DNA from: Psychrobacillus psychrodurans
Lineage (GTDB): Bacteria; Bacillota; Bacilli; Bacillales_A; Planococcaceae
Assembly (NCBI GenBank): GCA_900114885.1
Contig: FOUN01000011.1
Location: forward strand, 1-64,000
Length of the DNA stretch: 64,000 nt
Direction of reading: 5' to 3'
Made by a program: the position numbers and the translations under genes. Position 1 is the stretch's first letter. Each line of letters starts with the position of its first letter. A model generated the notes under the pieces. That model did no database searches. It was not told the origin of the DNA and worked only from the letters and a program-made list of their open reading frames with translations. Positions 9,763-18,141 of the stretch are shown piece after piece.

Positions 9763-11229
9763 CTATTTACTACTTTCTTTTTTCACTTTATCCTCGTAAA
9801 ACACACTAAAATTAGGATCAACAATTCCTATATTTAAGTATCTGGCTTTGTAGTCTCGAAGAAGTTCGAAGAATTTTTTGCTTAAGAACAAAATAACTAA
9901 TAGGTTAACAAATGTGGGGATTGCTGTCGTTATATCTGCAAAATACCAAACTGCTTTTCCTGGCATATCATTCATTACCGCGTAGATTACCATTAATGAA
10001 CCCGGAATTGGATATAGCCATTTGAACAGCGTTAATATTTTATACTTTAATGCAAGTTTTTTTTCATTATTAAATACATGTCTTAACAATATTTCATAAT
10101 ACGTGTACCAGCCTGTAGAAGTGGTTAGTCCGAATAAGAATATCGAAATCGTAATAATATTTCTACCAAACTCACCAATTCCGATTTCAAATGCAGACAA
10201 TGTTAGAGCCGCACCATCCAAACCTGAAGACCATGCGCCTGTTATGATAATAGTAAATGCAGTGATAGAACATACGATAATCGTATCTGCGAATACCTCC
10301 ATCGCTCCCCACATTCCTTGTTTCACAGGGTGGGCAGTCTTTGCAGTAGAATGTATCATTGGAGAAGTTCCCCAACCAGCCTCATTACTATATACTGCAC
10401 GAGCAACTCCCATACGAATCACCTGAGCAATTGCCGCTCCTGTGAATCCCCCAACTGCTGCCATTCCCGAAAAAGCACTATCAAAAATTAAAGAAAAGAC
10501 AGGAATGATTTCAGAATAATTTTTAAAAATGATAAATAGGCCTGCAATCACATAGAACAAACACATAAAAGGAACTAACAAAGAAGCAATCTCACCTATC
10601 CGTTTGATACCACCATAAATAATAATATAAATAATAGTCAAATAAATAAATGAGGCAGGAATCATTCCAATATCAAACGTAGAGCTAACTGCTTCTGAAA
10701 TTGTATAGTTTTGAAGTGTGATGAAAAATGTAGTGAAAATACCTAAGCCGAATAATATTGCTGGTACCTTCCAATACTTGAAATTCTTTTCCTCTCCAAG
10801 CCCTTTTTCCATATAATAAGTTGGTCCGCCATATGGGTTACCCTTTTCATCTGTATTTCGGTAATACACGGATAAGGTTACTTCCACTGTTTTCGTGATC
10901 ATACCAAGTAGAGCGGTGGTCCACATCCAAAATACTGCTCCAGGTCCCCCAATTGCTATGGCCGTTGCAACACCACCTATATTTCCTACCCCTACGCTTC
11001 CACCAATGGCAGTAGCCACAGCTTGAAATGGTGTTAATATACCTTTTGTAGCCTCCGTTTTATCTTTTTTACCAAACATTTTCCCAAATGTTTCTTTAAA
11101 AATATGCGGTAAATAACTAAACTGAAAAAGTTTACTTCCAATTGTAAAATATATTCCTACAAAAAGGACAGTAAATATTAGTGGTAATCCCCATAACCAA
11201 CCAACAATCGTTTCCAGTATTGTATCCAA
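9763..11229 (-). CDS. Sodium:alanine/glycine symporter (AGCS family)
   Basis: 488-residue inner-membrane transporter with about 10-11 hydrophobic segments. Family signatures are clear: GGSVGVGNIGGVATAI near residues 95-110, GGPTYYMEKGLG, and SNEAGWGTSPMIHSTAKT near residue 285. It imports a small neutral amino acid (alanine or glycine) with Na+. TTG start with AGAGGAG 8 bases upstream. The gene ends 37 bases downstream of the amidohydrolase gene, so the two may form one unit handling an N-acyl or amide-derived amino acid; that link is inference. Confidence 0.92.
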   Translation of the reverse strand: MDTILETIVGWLWGLPLIFTVLFVGIYFTIGSKLFQFSYLPHIFKETFGKMFGKKDKTEATKGILTPFQAVATAIGGSVGVGNIGGVATAIAIGGPGAVFWMWTTALLGMITKTVEVTLSVYYRNTDEKGNPYGGPTYYMEKGLGEEKNFKYWKVPAILFGLGIFTTFFITLQNYTISEAVSSTFDIGMIPASFIYLTIIYIIIYGGIKRIGEIASLLVPFMCLFYVIAGLFIIFKNYSEIIPVFSLIFDSAFSGMAAVGGFTGAAIAQVIRMGVARAVYSNEAGWGTSPMIHSTAKTAHPVKQGMWGAMEVFADTIIVCSITAFTIIITGAWSSGLDGAALTLSAFEIGIGEFGRNIITISIFLFGLTTSTGWYTYYEILLRHVFNNEKKLALKYKILTLFKWLYPIPGSLMVIYAVMNDMPGKAVWYFADITTAIPTFVNLLVILFLSKKFFELLRDYKARYLNIGIVDPNFSVFYEDKVKKESSK

Positions 11230-11266
11230 AAAATTAACTCCTCTCCGTTTTCTGATTCTTGATTCT

Positions 11267-12862
11267 TTATCTTTGGTACCTTATTTCTCCTCCAATTACG
11301 GTCATTTCCGTTTCGGTTGTCAATAATTCGTCGGGATTTTCCATGCGAAAAGGGTCATGAGATAAAACGGTCATATCTCCTAACTTACCTCGTTCTAATG
11401 TTCCCTTTAAGTTTTCCTCATTGGTTGCATTGGCCCCCCCAACTGTGAATAAGTGAAAAGCTTCATACATAGATAATTTTTCCTGCGCATTATATCCAGC
11501 ATGGGTTTCTCCAGCCTTCTTTCTTGTTACAGCTGCATGAATGCCTAATAAAGGATTTAGCGATTCAATAGGAGCATCAGAGCTTCCTGCACTTATTACC
11601 CCTTTATCTAGGAGACTTTTAAAAGGATACGCAAAACCTGCTCTTTGTTTTCCGAGTCTATCCTCAATCCAAGGATAATCACTAGAAACAAATTTAGGCT
11701 GCAGATCAACTATTCGATGAGGACTTTTTAGTCTTTGGATTAAATGTTCATTTAATATTGAAACATGAATGAGCCTATCACGATATTTGGTAGGTTTAAA
11801 TTGGTCTAGAATATCAAGAACATCAATAAGTGCTTGGTCTCCAATTGTATGTATTGCTACTGGCATATCTTGCAGTCTAATGTTACGTATTAGTTGGAAT
11901 AAGACCTCTTTATCGTACATCGCATTTCCAACATTATTCGGATCATCCTGATACGGCTCCGATAAATGAGCTGTTCTCCCACCTAGCGCTCCATCCGCAA
12001 ATAATTTTATAGCTCCTATTCTAACGTTATCATTTCCATATCCTGTGCTCATTTCGGTGTTCTTCATTTCCTCTAAATAATCATAATCTATTAACAGATT
12101 ACTACGAGGTCCAACTCGATCATGATTGATAAGTTCATCAAATAACCTATATGTCTGTAACGCACCTCCAAGATAATTCGGATCATTAGTGTGAATACTT
12201 GTTAAACCTAAACTAGTAGCTTGTTTCAAGCCCGCTTGCAAGGCACTTTTTAATTGCTCATAGCTTTTTTCTGGAATATGCTTTGAAATGATTGTTGATG
12301 CAGTTTCTAACAATAAGCCATTAGGTTTTTTCGTAATAGGATCTAGTACGATTGTTCCACCATAGGGAATGTTCATATCTGAGTGGTAGCCACATATATT
12401 CAAAGCTGTGCTATTGACCAAAAAAGCATGTCCACAAATTCGAGGTAAAAAAAGTGGCGTATTCAACGAAACTTTATCTAACTCTTCAATAGACGGAATT
12501 CTTCTATTTGGAAAAACATTTTCATCCCAACCCCTACCTAAAATCCATTCACCCGGTTTCATATTAACTGCCCATTTCTTGATAGAATCCAATAATTCAT
12601 CTGTAGTTTTTACATTAGTAAGATCCAGTTCTTGAGAATTGATACCAACACTCGAAATATGCAAATGACTATCTATTAAGCCGGGCACAACAGTCCTACC
12701 TTCCAAATCGATAATTTTAGCTCCATCTCTCCCCCATTGTAGTTGAATCTCTTCATCTGACCCCATATCTACGATTCGTTCATTATTCATATAGATGGAT
12801 TGAACAACTGGTTCCTTCGGATTCATCGTGTATATCTTTCCATTTATAAAAATAGTTTTCAT
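11267..12862 (-). CDS. Amidohydrolase, YtcJ type (amidohydrolase family 3)
   Basis: 531-residue cytoplasmic metal-dependent hydrolase. The N-terminal beta-sandwich strands (MKTIFINGKIYTMN) are followed by the metal site GLIDSHLHIS at about residues 63-72, further histidines (IHTIGDQAL) in the barrel and the late SSDAPIESLNPL aspartate. Same family as B. subtilis YtcJ and formamide deformylase NfdA. Natural substrate unknown. GGGGGAGGAG lies before the ATG. Upstream of the AGCS symporter in the same direction. Confidence 0.88.
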   Translation of the reverse strand: MKTIFINGKIYTMNPKEPVVQSIYMNNERIVDMGSDEEIQLQWGRDGAKIIDLEGRTVVPGLIDSHLHISSVGINSQELDLTNVKTTDELLDSIKKWAVNMKPGEWILGRGWDENVFPNRRIPSIEELDKVSLNTPLFLPRICGHAFLVNSTALNICGYHSDMNIPYGGTIVLDPITKKPNGLLLETASTIISKHIPEKSYEQLKSALQAGLKQATSLGLTSIHTNDPNYLGGALQTYRLFDELINHDRVGPRSNLLIDYDYLEEMKNTEMSTGYGNDNVRIGAIKLFADGALGGRTAHLSEPYQDDPNNVGNAMYDKEVLFQLIRNIRLQDMPVAIHTIGDQALIDVLDILDQFKPTKYRDRLIHVSILNEHLIQRLKSPHRIVDLQPKFVSSDYPWIEDRLGKQRAGFAYPFKSLLDKGVISAGSSDAPIESLNPLLGIHAAVTRKKAGETHAGYNAQEKLSMYEAFHLFTVGGANATNEENLKGTLERGKLGDMTVLSHDPFRMENPDELLTTETEMTVIGGEIRYQR

Positions 12863-13347
12863 ATTCTTCTCCTCCCCCTTAGTTATATTTATTATAAAAT
12901 AAGCTATTCATAAATTAAATATAATTTTTAGATATATCTTAATATTCCGTCTTTTTAAAAAAGTATATGAGGTCTAGAAAAAATGTAGAACAAGTCGATA
13001 CTTTAGACTTTGGAAACATATAATAAACGCAAAAAACAACTAAGAAAGTTTTTATGGAAAATTTGTTTGTTTACTCCTTCAAAAACTATAAAGGTTACCG
13101 TCAAGGATTATCTCTTCCACGAAAGAGAGAAATCATAGGAATTCAAAAGCTTAACTCTTTTTCTCTTTTGAGGCTCACTTTAAATATTCTTTTAGTAATA
13201 CAAAAATCATACTTAATAAAATAGAAAGGAGCCCTTAGACAAAGGACTCCTAGAATTTGCTGAATCAGCTACGTTCAAAAAGATTTTCCGTTCACAATTG
13301 TTTTGCTCACTTTTAGCAGATGAACGACTTGTATATTTTCTTTCATA
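12863..13347. other. 485-base stretch without a recognised gene
   Basis: AT-rich. No frame with a ribosome site was found. Contains the hairpin at 13227-13251 and the upstream region of the amidohydrolase gene. No repeat shared with the rest of the window. Confidence 0.5.
13227..13251 (-). terminator. Hairpin downstream of the 49-residue gene
   Basis: AGGAGTCCTT pairs with AAGGGCTCCT around a TGTCT loop; a T-rich run follows on the minus strand. It is about 97 bases after the stop at 13348. Confidence 0.5.
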
Positions 13348-13497
13348 TTATTTATCTGTTTGTTCTTGCTTCTTTTTCAAGTACTCGACACGTATTTTTT
13401 CAAGTTGCTGCTTTTTATCAAATTTGGCAGGCTTATATTTTTCATGATACTTTGCCACAGCTTGCTTACCTTTGGTATCCAATTGATATTTCCCCAC
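13348..13497 (-). CDS. Small basic protein, 49 residues
   Basis: GTG-started frame MGKYQLDTKGKQAVAKYHEKY... ending KKQEQTDK; lysine-rich, charged, probably helical, no membrane segment. AGGTGA lies 5 bases upstream. Unrecognised; it resembles small conserved Bacillales proteins of unknown role. Too short to support a function. Confidence 0.65.
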   Translation of the reverse strand: MGKYQLDTKGKQAVAKYHEKYKPAKFDKKQQLEKIRVEYLKKKQEQTDK

Positions 13498-13641
13498 TTT
13501 GTTCACCTACTTTTCTTTCCTTAAAGAGAATCTATCCAACAAATATAATATACCTTATTTTACTGTAGTAAACAAAAATCCTCCATTCGATTGATTTGGA
13601 AGATAATATCGGTACTATATTCACTTAACTTCAAGGGTAAT

Positions 13642-13692
13642 AAAAAAGGGATTCTGCATTGATGACCGAAGCCCCAACCGAATCCCTTTTCT
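13642..13692 (-). terminator. Terminator of the tRNA-Arg gene
   Basis: AAAAGGGATTC and GAATCCCTTTT form an 11-bp stem with a loop of about 25 bases, then TTTTTT on the minus strand, 33 bases past the tRNA 3' end. Confidence 0.85.
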
Positions 13693-13724
13693 CACAAACA
13701 GTTTATGTATGTATTTATTTAGTA

Positions 13725-13798
<74 letters not shown>

Positions 13799-13838
13799 AA
13801 GTACTCCCCCACCTAAACTGATAGGAAAGACAAGATTT

Positions 13839-13867
13839 ATTATATAATGATAATGAAGTTAAGTCAA
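13839..13867 (-). promoter_or_regulatory. Sigma-A promoter of tRNA-Arg
   Basis: Minus strand TTGACT, exact 17-base spacer, TATAAT; about 40 bases upstream of the tRNA 5' end. One mismatch from full consensus. Confidence 0.85.
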
Positions 13868-13883
13868 CACTATTTCTAAAAAT

Positions 13884-14381
13884 TTATAAAGTTACTTTTT
13901 CAAGCATTATATGTTCAGCAGAATAAAAAGAAACTGCCCAGGAATTACCTTTATTTTCAGCTATTGCGTAGCTTTTTTCTTTACGTCCACGAGGTTGCTG
14001 TAGGCTACCAGGATTGATAAATAAAATACCTCCTTGCATTTCTGCTCCTAATAAATGCGAATTACCAAAGCATACTACTGAGGCTTGTACTTCCTGCGCT
14101 CGATAAAAAAGGGGCATTAATGTTGATTTTACATTATATTTATGACCATGAACTACAAGTACTTTTAAATCTTGGACAGTAAACAATTCCTCTAGAGGAA
14201 ACCGATCATCCATATCGCAATTCCCACGAACAACACGGATAGGGGTATTATAGAAGTAACTAGCATTTAACTCACTATCTCCACAATGGATAATCGCGTC
14301 CACTTCCTGTTGATGTTGTTCAATAACTTGTTCCATTAAATTAGTTGCACTATGCGTATCACTCATTATTAGTAACTTCAT
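13884..14381 (-). CDS. ysnB: Metallophosphoesterase YsnB (YfcE/MJ0936 type)
   Basis: 165-residue cytoplasmic calcineurin-like phosphoesterase. All metal-binding blocks are seen in order: MSDTHS (residues about 6-11), GDSE, VRGNCD, VVHGHKY, GNSHL and NPGSLQQPR. Homologues cleave phosphodiesters in vitro; the physiological substrate is unknown. It starts 8 bases after the rdgB stop with AGGTGAGG in the overlap, so the pair is probably co-translated, as in B. subtilis. Confidence 0.93.
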   Translation of the reverse strand: MKLLIMSDTHSATNLMEQVIEQHQQEVDAIIHCGDSELNASYFYNTPIRVVRGNCDMDDRFPLEELFTVQDLKVLVVHGHKYNVKSTLMPLFYRAQEVQASVVCFGNSHLLGAEMQGGILFINPGSLQQPRGRKEKSYAIAENKGNSWAVSFYSAEHIMLEKVTL

Positions 14382-14389
14382 TACCTCAC

Positions 14390-14992
14390 CTATCCTTCAG
14401 AAATTATTTCTTTTAGGCCCAATGAAAGTTTTTTTATAGCGTTGCCACGATGGGATATAGCTCCCTTTTGCTCAGCTGTTAGTTCTGCCATCATTTTTTG
14501 TTCAGATGGAACATAAAATATTGGGTCGTATCCAAAACCATTCGTTCCTTTTCTTTCAGTCCCAATTACTCCTTCACACGTTCCTCTAACAGTGAAAGGT
14601 TCTTTGTTTGGGGATGCCACGGCAATTGCACATACGAACCTTGCCGTTTTTTCCGATTCTTTGATACCTTCAAGCTCTTTTAATACCTTATCTATATTGT
14701 CATCATCATTTTTCTCTTCACCTGCGTAACGGGCAGAAAAGATGCCTGGGCGTCCACCAAGTGCATCAATCTCCAAACCACTATCATCTGCAATAACCAT
14801 TGTTTGTAAGTGATTTGCTAGGGAAGTAGCTTTTATTAATGCATTTTCTTCAAAGCTTGAGCCTGTTTCTTCAATATCCATTTCTTCTGCGACATCATGG
14901 AGTGTTTTCACTTCATATCCTAAAGGGTTAAACAAAGCTTCAAAGTCTTTGGCTTTTCCTATATTTTTAGTAGCAATAATAATCTGTTTCAT
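14390..14992 (-). CDS. rdgB: dITP/XTP pyrophosphatase (RdgB/HAM1 family)
   Basis: 200-residue house-cleaning enzyme that hydrolyses ITP, dITP and XTP to monophosphates, keeping deaminated purines out of nucleic acids. Signature N-terminus IIIATKNIGKAKDF with the T-x-N-x-x-K nucleotide site, then IADDSGLEIDALGGRPG with the metal-binding aspartates near residues 70-71, and GFGYDPIFYVP. Length matches. B. subtilis carries gerM and rph between racE and this gene (ysnA); here they are absent and only 126 bases separate them. Confidence 0.95.
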   Translation of the reverse strand: MKQIIIATKNIGKAKDFEALFNPLGYEVKTLHDVAEEMDIEETGSSFEENALIKATSLANHLQTMVIADDSGLEIDALGGRPGIFSARYAGEEKNDDDNIDKVLKELEGIKESEKTARFVCAIAVASPNKEPFTVRGTCEGVIGTERKGTNGFGYDPIFYVPSEQKMMAELTAEQKGAISHRGNAIKKLSLGLKEIISEG

Positions 14993-15083
14993 TTTATATC
15001 TCGTCCTTTTTCTTTTATTTTTAAAAGCCAGCTAACCAAACTGCTTAGTAGCTCCTTTTAATGTTCCCCTGCAAGCAAAAGAA

Positions 15084-15120
15084 GACCCCGCTATTCGAGG
15101 ATTCTCAAGCTAACAGGGTC
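15084..15120 (-). terminator. Possible terminator between racE and rdgB
   Basis: GACCCTG...CGGGGTC arms at the racE stop followed by TCTTCTTTT on the minus strand. Stem about 7-8 bp with a long loop. Confidence 0.55.
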
Positions 15121-15916
15121 ATTTAAATGAAATTGTTCGAACATCTGCACTTGGTATTTCCAACCATTTCTCTACGATTGTTTTAAATATAGGTACAGAG
15201 CCGGTCGTAAAAAATATTGGTGTTTCTTTATGTTTAATCGGATTATTTAGTTCATGGTAGTTTAAATATTCTTTTACATCATGAGCAGTTTCTTCAGCGG
15301 AAGAAAGTACTTTTACATGATTCCCAACTGCCTCTTCAATATGCTTTTGCAAAAGTGGATAATGCGTACAGCCTAAAATGACGGTATCAAATTGCTCTCT
15401 CTTAAGTGGCGCTAATTTTTCCATCACCATATTTCGAGCAAATTCGCCTTCGTATTCATTACTTTCTACAAGTGGTACGAACGTGGGGCATGCCAATGGA
15501 ATTACTTTACTAGACGTATTTAAAGAAGCAATAGCTTTCTCATACGCACCACTTTTAATAGTACCGCTTGTACCTAGCACTACTATTTCATTACTTTTTG
15601 TTGCTTTAATCGCCGCTCGGGCACCCGGGAAAATTACTCCTATAACCGGAAAAGGCATCTTATTACTTAAAGAGTTAAGTGCCACTGCTGTTGCTGTATT
15701 ACACGCAATTACAAGCATTTTGATATTCATTTTCGCCAAAACATTAGCCAATTGCCAGGTAAATTTCCGTACCTCTTCGCTAGTTCTAGGACCGTACGGG
15801 CATCTGGCTGTGTCGCCAATGTAAATTATTTTTTCATTCGGTAGTAATTGCATAATTTCTTTCGCAACTGTTAACCCACCTACTCCAGAGTCTATAACAC
15901 CAATTGGGGCATTCAC
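15119..15916 (-). CDS. racE: Glutamate racemase
   Basis: 265-residue cytoplasmic enzyme making D-glutamate for peptidoglycan. DSGVGGLTV is at residues about 8-16, the first catalytic cysteine is in ACNTATA (about 72) and the second in GCTHYPLL (about 184). GTG start with GAGGAA 7 bases upstream, ten bases after the ysmB stop, so read with ysmB. Length is normal (family about 265-270). Confidence 0.96.
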   Translation of the reverse strand: MNAPIGVIDSGVGGLTVAKEIMQLLPNEKIIYIGDTARCPYGPRTSEEVRKFTWQLANVLAKMNIKMLVIACNTATAVALNSLSNKMPFPVIGVIFPGARAAIKATKSNEIVVLGTSGTIKSGAYEKAIASLNTSSKVIPLACPTFVPLVESNEYEGEFARNMVMEKLAPLKREQFDTVILGCTHYPLLQKHIEEAVGNHVKVLSSAEETAHDVKEYLNYHELNNPIKHKETPIFFTTGSVPIFKTIVEKWLEIPSADVRTISFK

Positions 15917-15926
15917 GTCTAATTCC

Positions 15927-16382
15927 TCAGTTCTTCATCTCTTGATGTAGTTTTTCTAATAATATAGATAAATTAGCAACTTCAACTTGATCGAAATGTT
16001 GAAGTACATCCTCTAAATATTGCTGTCGTTTGTCGATAACCTCTTCTATAATTCGTGCGCCCTCTTCTAACAAATGTATACGAACAACACGACGGTCTTG
16101 TTCATCCCTTATACGCTTTACAAGGTCACTTTTTTCCATACGATCAATTAAATCCGTCGTTGTACTAAAAGCTAAATACATTTTATTGGATAAATCTCCG
16201 ATAGTCATATCACCAAGTTCTAGTAGCCATTGAAGTGCTACAAACTGTGGAGGTGTAATAGTGTAGGTACTTAAAATTTGTCGCCCTTTTTGTTTAATGA
16301 TTCCAGATATATGTCGAAGCTCTTTTTCTAAAAAAGCGACTTGATCCTGATCTAATATTGTCTTATTTATATCTTCTGCCAT
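15927..16382 (-). CDS. ysmB: MarR-family transcriptional regulator YsmB
   Basis: 151-residue winged-helix regulator: DNA-binding segment around MTIGDLSNKMYLAFSTTTDL, the wing RDEQDRRVVRIHLLEEG, and terminal dimerisation helices. Position between gerE and racE matches B. subtilis ysmB. Target genes and ligand are not known to me. AGGAGTGAAGG precedes the ATG. Confidence 0.9.
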   Translation of the reverse strand: MAEDINKTILDQDQVAFLEKELRHISGIIKQKGRQILSTYTITPPQFVALQWLLELGDMTIGDLSNKMYLAFSTTTDLIDRMEKSDLVKRIRDEQDRRVVRIHLLEEGARIIEEVIDKRQQYLEDVLQHFDQVEVANLSILLEKLHQEMKN

Positions 16383-16460
16383 CTATTCCTTCACTCCTCA
16401 AAACAATAACCTACTTTCTATTATTGTGACGTGTTATGAGGAAAATGGCAAGGATTCATA

Positions 16461-16691
16461 TCAATTCAGCGATAGTTCACCTAATCGTAATAATTCTACA
16501 ATCGCTTGTGACCTACCCGAAACTCCTAATTTTTGTATTGTATTTGAAATATGGTTCCTAACTGTTTTCTCACTTATCGATAACAATGCTGAAATTTCCT
16601 TCGTAGAATTATCTTCTACTAGTAACTGAAAGATTTGACGCTCTCTATTTGTCAAAATCGAACGATGCTGATTATTGTCGTACAATGCCAT
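16461..16691 (-). CDS. gerE: Spore-coat transcription regulator GerE
   Basis: 76-residue LuxR-type helix-turn-helix protein, essentially a lone DNA-binding domain. LTNRERQIFQLLVED, ISEKTVRNHISN and QKLGVSGRSQAIVELLR match GerE, the last mother-cell regulator of sporulation that tunes sigma-K coat genes. AGGGGG stands just before the ATG. A sigma-K promoter lies directly upstream. Presence of gerE shows that the organism is an endospore former. Confidence 0.95.
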   Translation of the reverse strand: MALYDNNQHRSILTNRERQIFQLLVEDNSTKEISALLSISEKTVRNHISNTIQKLGVSGRSQAIVELLRLGELSLN

Positions 16692-16713
16692 AGCCCCCTA
16701 TCCACTCTCCTAC

Positions 16714-16744
16714 TAACGTATGTAGCACAGGGATGGTAGGTGAC
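16714..16744 (-). promoter_or_regulatory. Sigma-K promoter of gerE
   Basis: Minus strand GTCACC, a 16-base spacer and CATACGTTA, which fits the sigma-K -10 consensus CATAnnnTA exactly and its -35 AC core. It lies 23-53 bases upstream of the gerE ATG and just past the ysmA stop. Confidence 0.7.
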
Positions 16745-16746
16745 GG

Positions 16747-17199
16747 CTAGTTAATACTCTTTTGAAAAACTTCTTTTTCCTCGTCAGACCATTTTGCAGC
16801 ACGACCAGTTTTCTTATCAATTTGAACAATGGATCCACGGCCAATAAAGACAATTTCACTTTTTTCGTTCTTTGCCATGTAATGTATATCCACAGAGGAT
16901 GAACCAACAGAATTTGCTTTTACATATATGCGAAGCTTCTCATCAAAGAATACTTGTTTTACATAATCACATTGCAAATCAGCGACTACTGGAATTTTTT
17001 CTCCTTTTGGATTTAACCAGTCATTCATAAGTTGAATATGCTTGAAGTATTCAATTCGTGCATACTCAAAATAAGCAAATGTAACCGTATTATTCAAATG
17101 TCCATACATATCCGTTTCTGAAAATCGCACACTAACCTCTGAATAAAACTGGAAATCCTGTTCCCACATCGCAATATCTTCTATGTATTTAGCCTTCAT
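16747..17199 (-). CDS. ysmA: Acyl-CoA thioesterase YsmA (4HBT hot-dog fold)
   Basis: 150-residue hot-dog protein; VRFSETDMYGHLNNTVTFAY at about residues 23-42 is the 4-hydroxybenzoyl-CoA thioesterase signature with the catalytic aspartate (SETD). Likely cleaves an acyl-CoA. The start MKAKYIED is chosen because AGGGGGAG lies 8 bases upstream; the longer frame to 17265 would run through the operator. A near-consensus FadR operator sits 21 bases upstream of the ATG, linking the gene to fatty-acid control. Locus matches B. subtilis ysmA. Confidence 0.9.
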   Translation of the reverse strand: MKAKYIEDIAMWEQDFQFYSEVSVRFSETDMYGHLNNTVTFAYFEYARIEYFKHIQLMNDWLNPKGEKIPVVADLQCDYVKQVFFDEKLRIYVKANSVGSSSVDIHYMAKNEKSEIVFIGRGSIVQIDKKTGRAAKWSDEEKEVFQKSIN

Positions 17200-17219
17200 A
17201 ATTAAAACTCCCCCTAAAA

Positions 17220-17237
17220 TGAATGAATATTCATTTA
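17220..17237. promoter_or_regulatory. FadR operator upstream of ysmA
   Basis: TGAATGAATATTCATTTA matches the B. subtilis FadR consensus TGAATGAnTAnTCATTCA with one mismatch. It is a palindrome placed where it would block ysmA transcription. Confidence 0.7.
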
Positions 17238-17252
17238 TTGTAACAGAGAAAG

Positions 17253-17289
17253 AAAAAATCTGCATAGAATAATAATATTCTACACAGAT
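17253..17289 (-). terminator. Terminator of the sdhCAB operon
   Basis: ATCTGTGTAGAATA and TATTCTATGCAGAT form a 14-bp stem with a TTAT loop and T-run on the minus strand, between sdhB and the ysmA operator. Confidence 0.85.
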
Positions 17290-17362
17290 TTTCTTATAGC
17301 ATTTATTGTCAAGCTTCAGCTCAAAGCTTGTTGCAACATACCAATATGCTTACGCATTTCTA

Positions 17363-18139
17363 TTAATCAACCATACGGTCGCTTCCAAAGAAGTCTTTGA
17401 ACATTTGAACAGTAGTGTCACGATTCAATGCAGCGATAGAAGTTGTAAGTGGAATTCCTTTTGGACAAGCAACAACACAGTTTTGTGCGTTACCACAGTT
17501 TGCAAGGCCACCGTCTCCCATAATTGTATTTAAACGCTCATCCTTATTCATAGAACCTGTTGGATGTGCATTAAATAAACGTACTTGTGAAAGTGGTGCT
17601 GGTCCCATAAAGTTAGAACCACTGTTTACATTTGGACATGCTTCAAGACATACACCACAAGTCATACACTTAGAAAGTTCATATGCCCATTGACGTTTAC
17701 GTTCTGGCATACGAGGACCTTCACCAAGATCATATGATCCATCGATAGGAACCCATGCTTTTACTTTTTTCAAAGAATCAAACATACGTGTACGGTCTAC
17801 TTGAAGATCACGTACAACCGGGAATGTTTTCATTGGTGCCAATCTGATTGGCTGTGTCAATTGATCGATCAAAGCCGAACAAGATTGACGCGGACGACCA
17901 TTGATAACCATTGAACAAGCTCCACATACTTCCTCTAAACAGTTCATATCCCAAGTTACAGGAGTTGTAGCTTGGCCATCCACATTTACCGGGTTTTGAC
18001 GTATTTCCATCAAAGCAGAAATAACGTTCATATTTGGTCGATAATTTACTTCGAATTTTTCCCAAAATGGTTCTGATTCAGGTGTATTTTGACGTAGTAT
18101 TTCAAACTGTACTTTTTTTGTTTCAGTTGCTGTTACCAT
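17363..18139 (-). CDS. sdhB: Succinate dehydrogenase iron-sulfur subunit
   Basis: 258-residue subunit carrying electrons from SdhA to the membrane anchor. [2Fe-2S] ligands are in CLEEVCGACSMVINGRPRQSC (residues about 61-81 region), and the C-terminal clusters use CMTCGVCLEACPN and CVVACPKGIP. It belongs to complex II on the inner face of the membrane. ATG overlaps the sdhA end (AAGGGGACAATTAATAATG), so translation is coupled. Length matches B. subtilis SdhB (253). Confidence 0.97.
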   Translation of the reverse strand: MVTATETKKVQFEILRQNTPESEPFWEKFEVNYRPNMNVISALMEIRQNPVNVDGQATTPVTWDMNCLEEVCGACSMVINGRPRQSCSALIDQLTQPIRLAPMKTFPVVRDLQVDRTRMFDSLKKVKAWVPIDGSYDLGEGPRMPERKRQWAYELSKCMTCGVCLEACPNVNSGSNFMGPAPLSQVRLFNAHPTGSMNKDERLNTIMGDGGLANCGNAQNCVVACPKGIPLTTSIAALNRDTTVQMFKDFFGSDRMVD

Positions 18140-18141
18140 TA

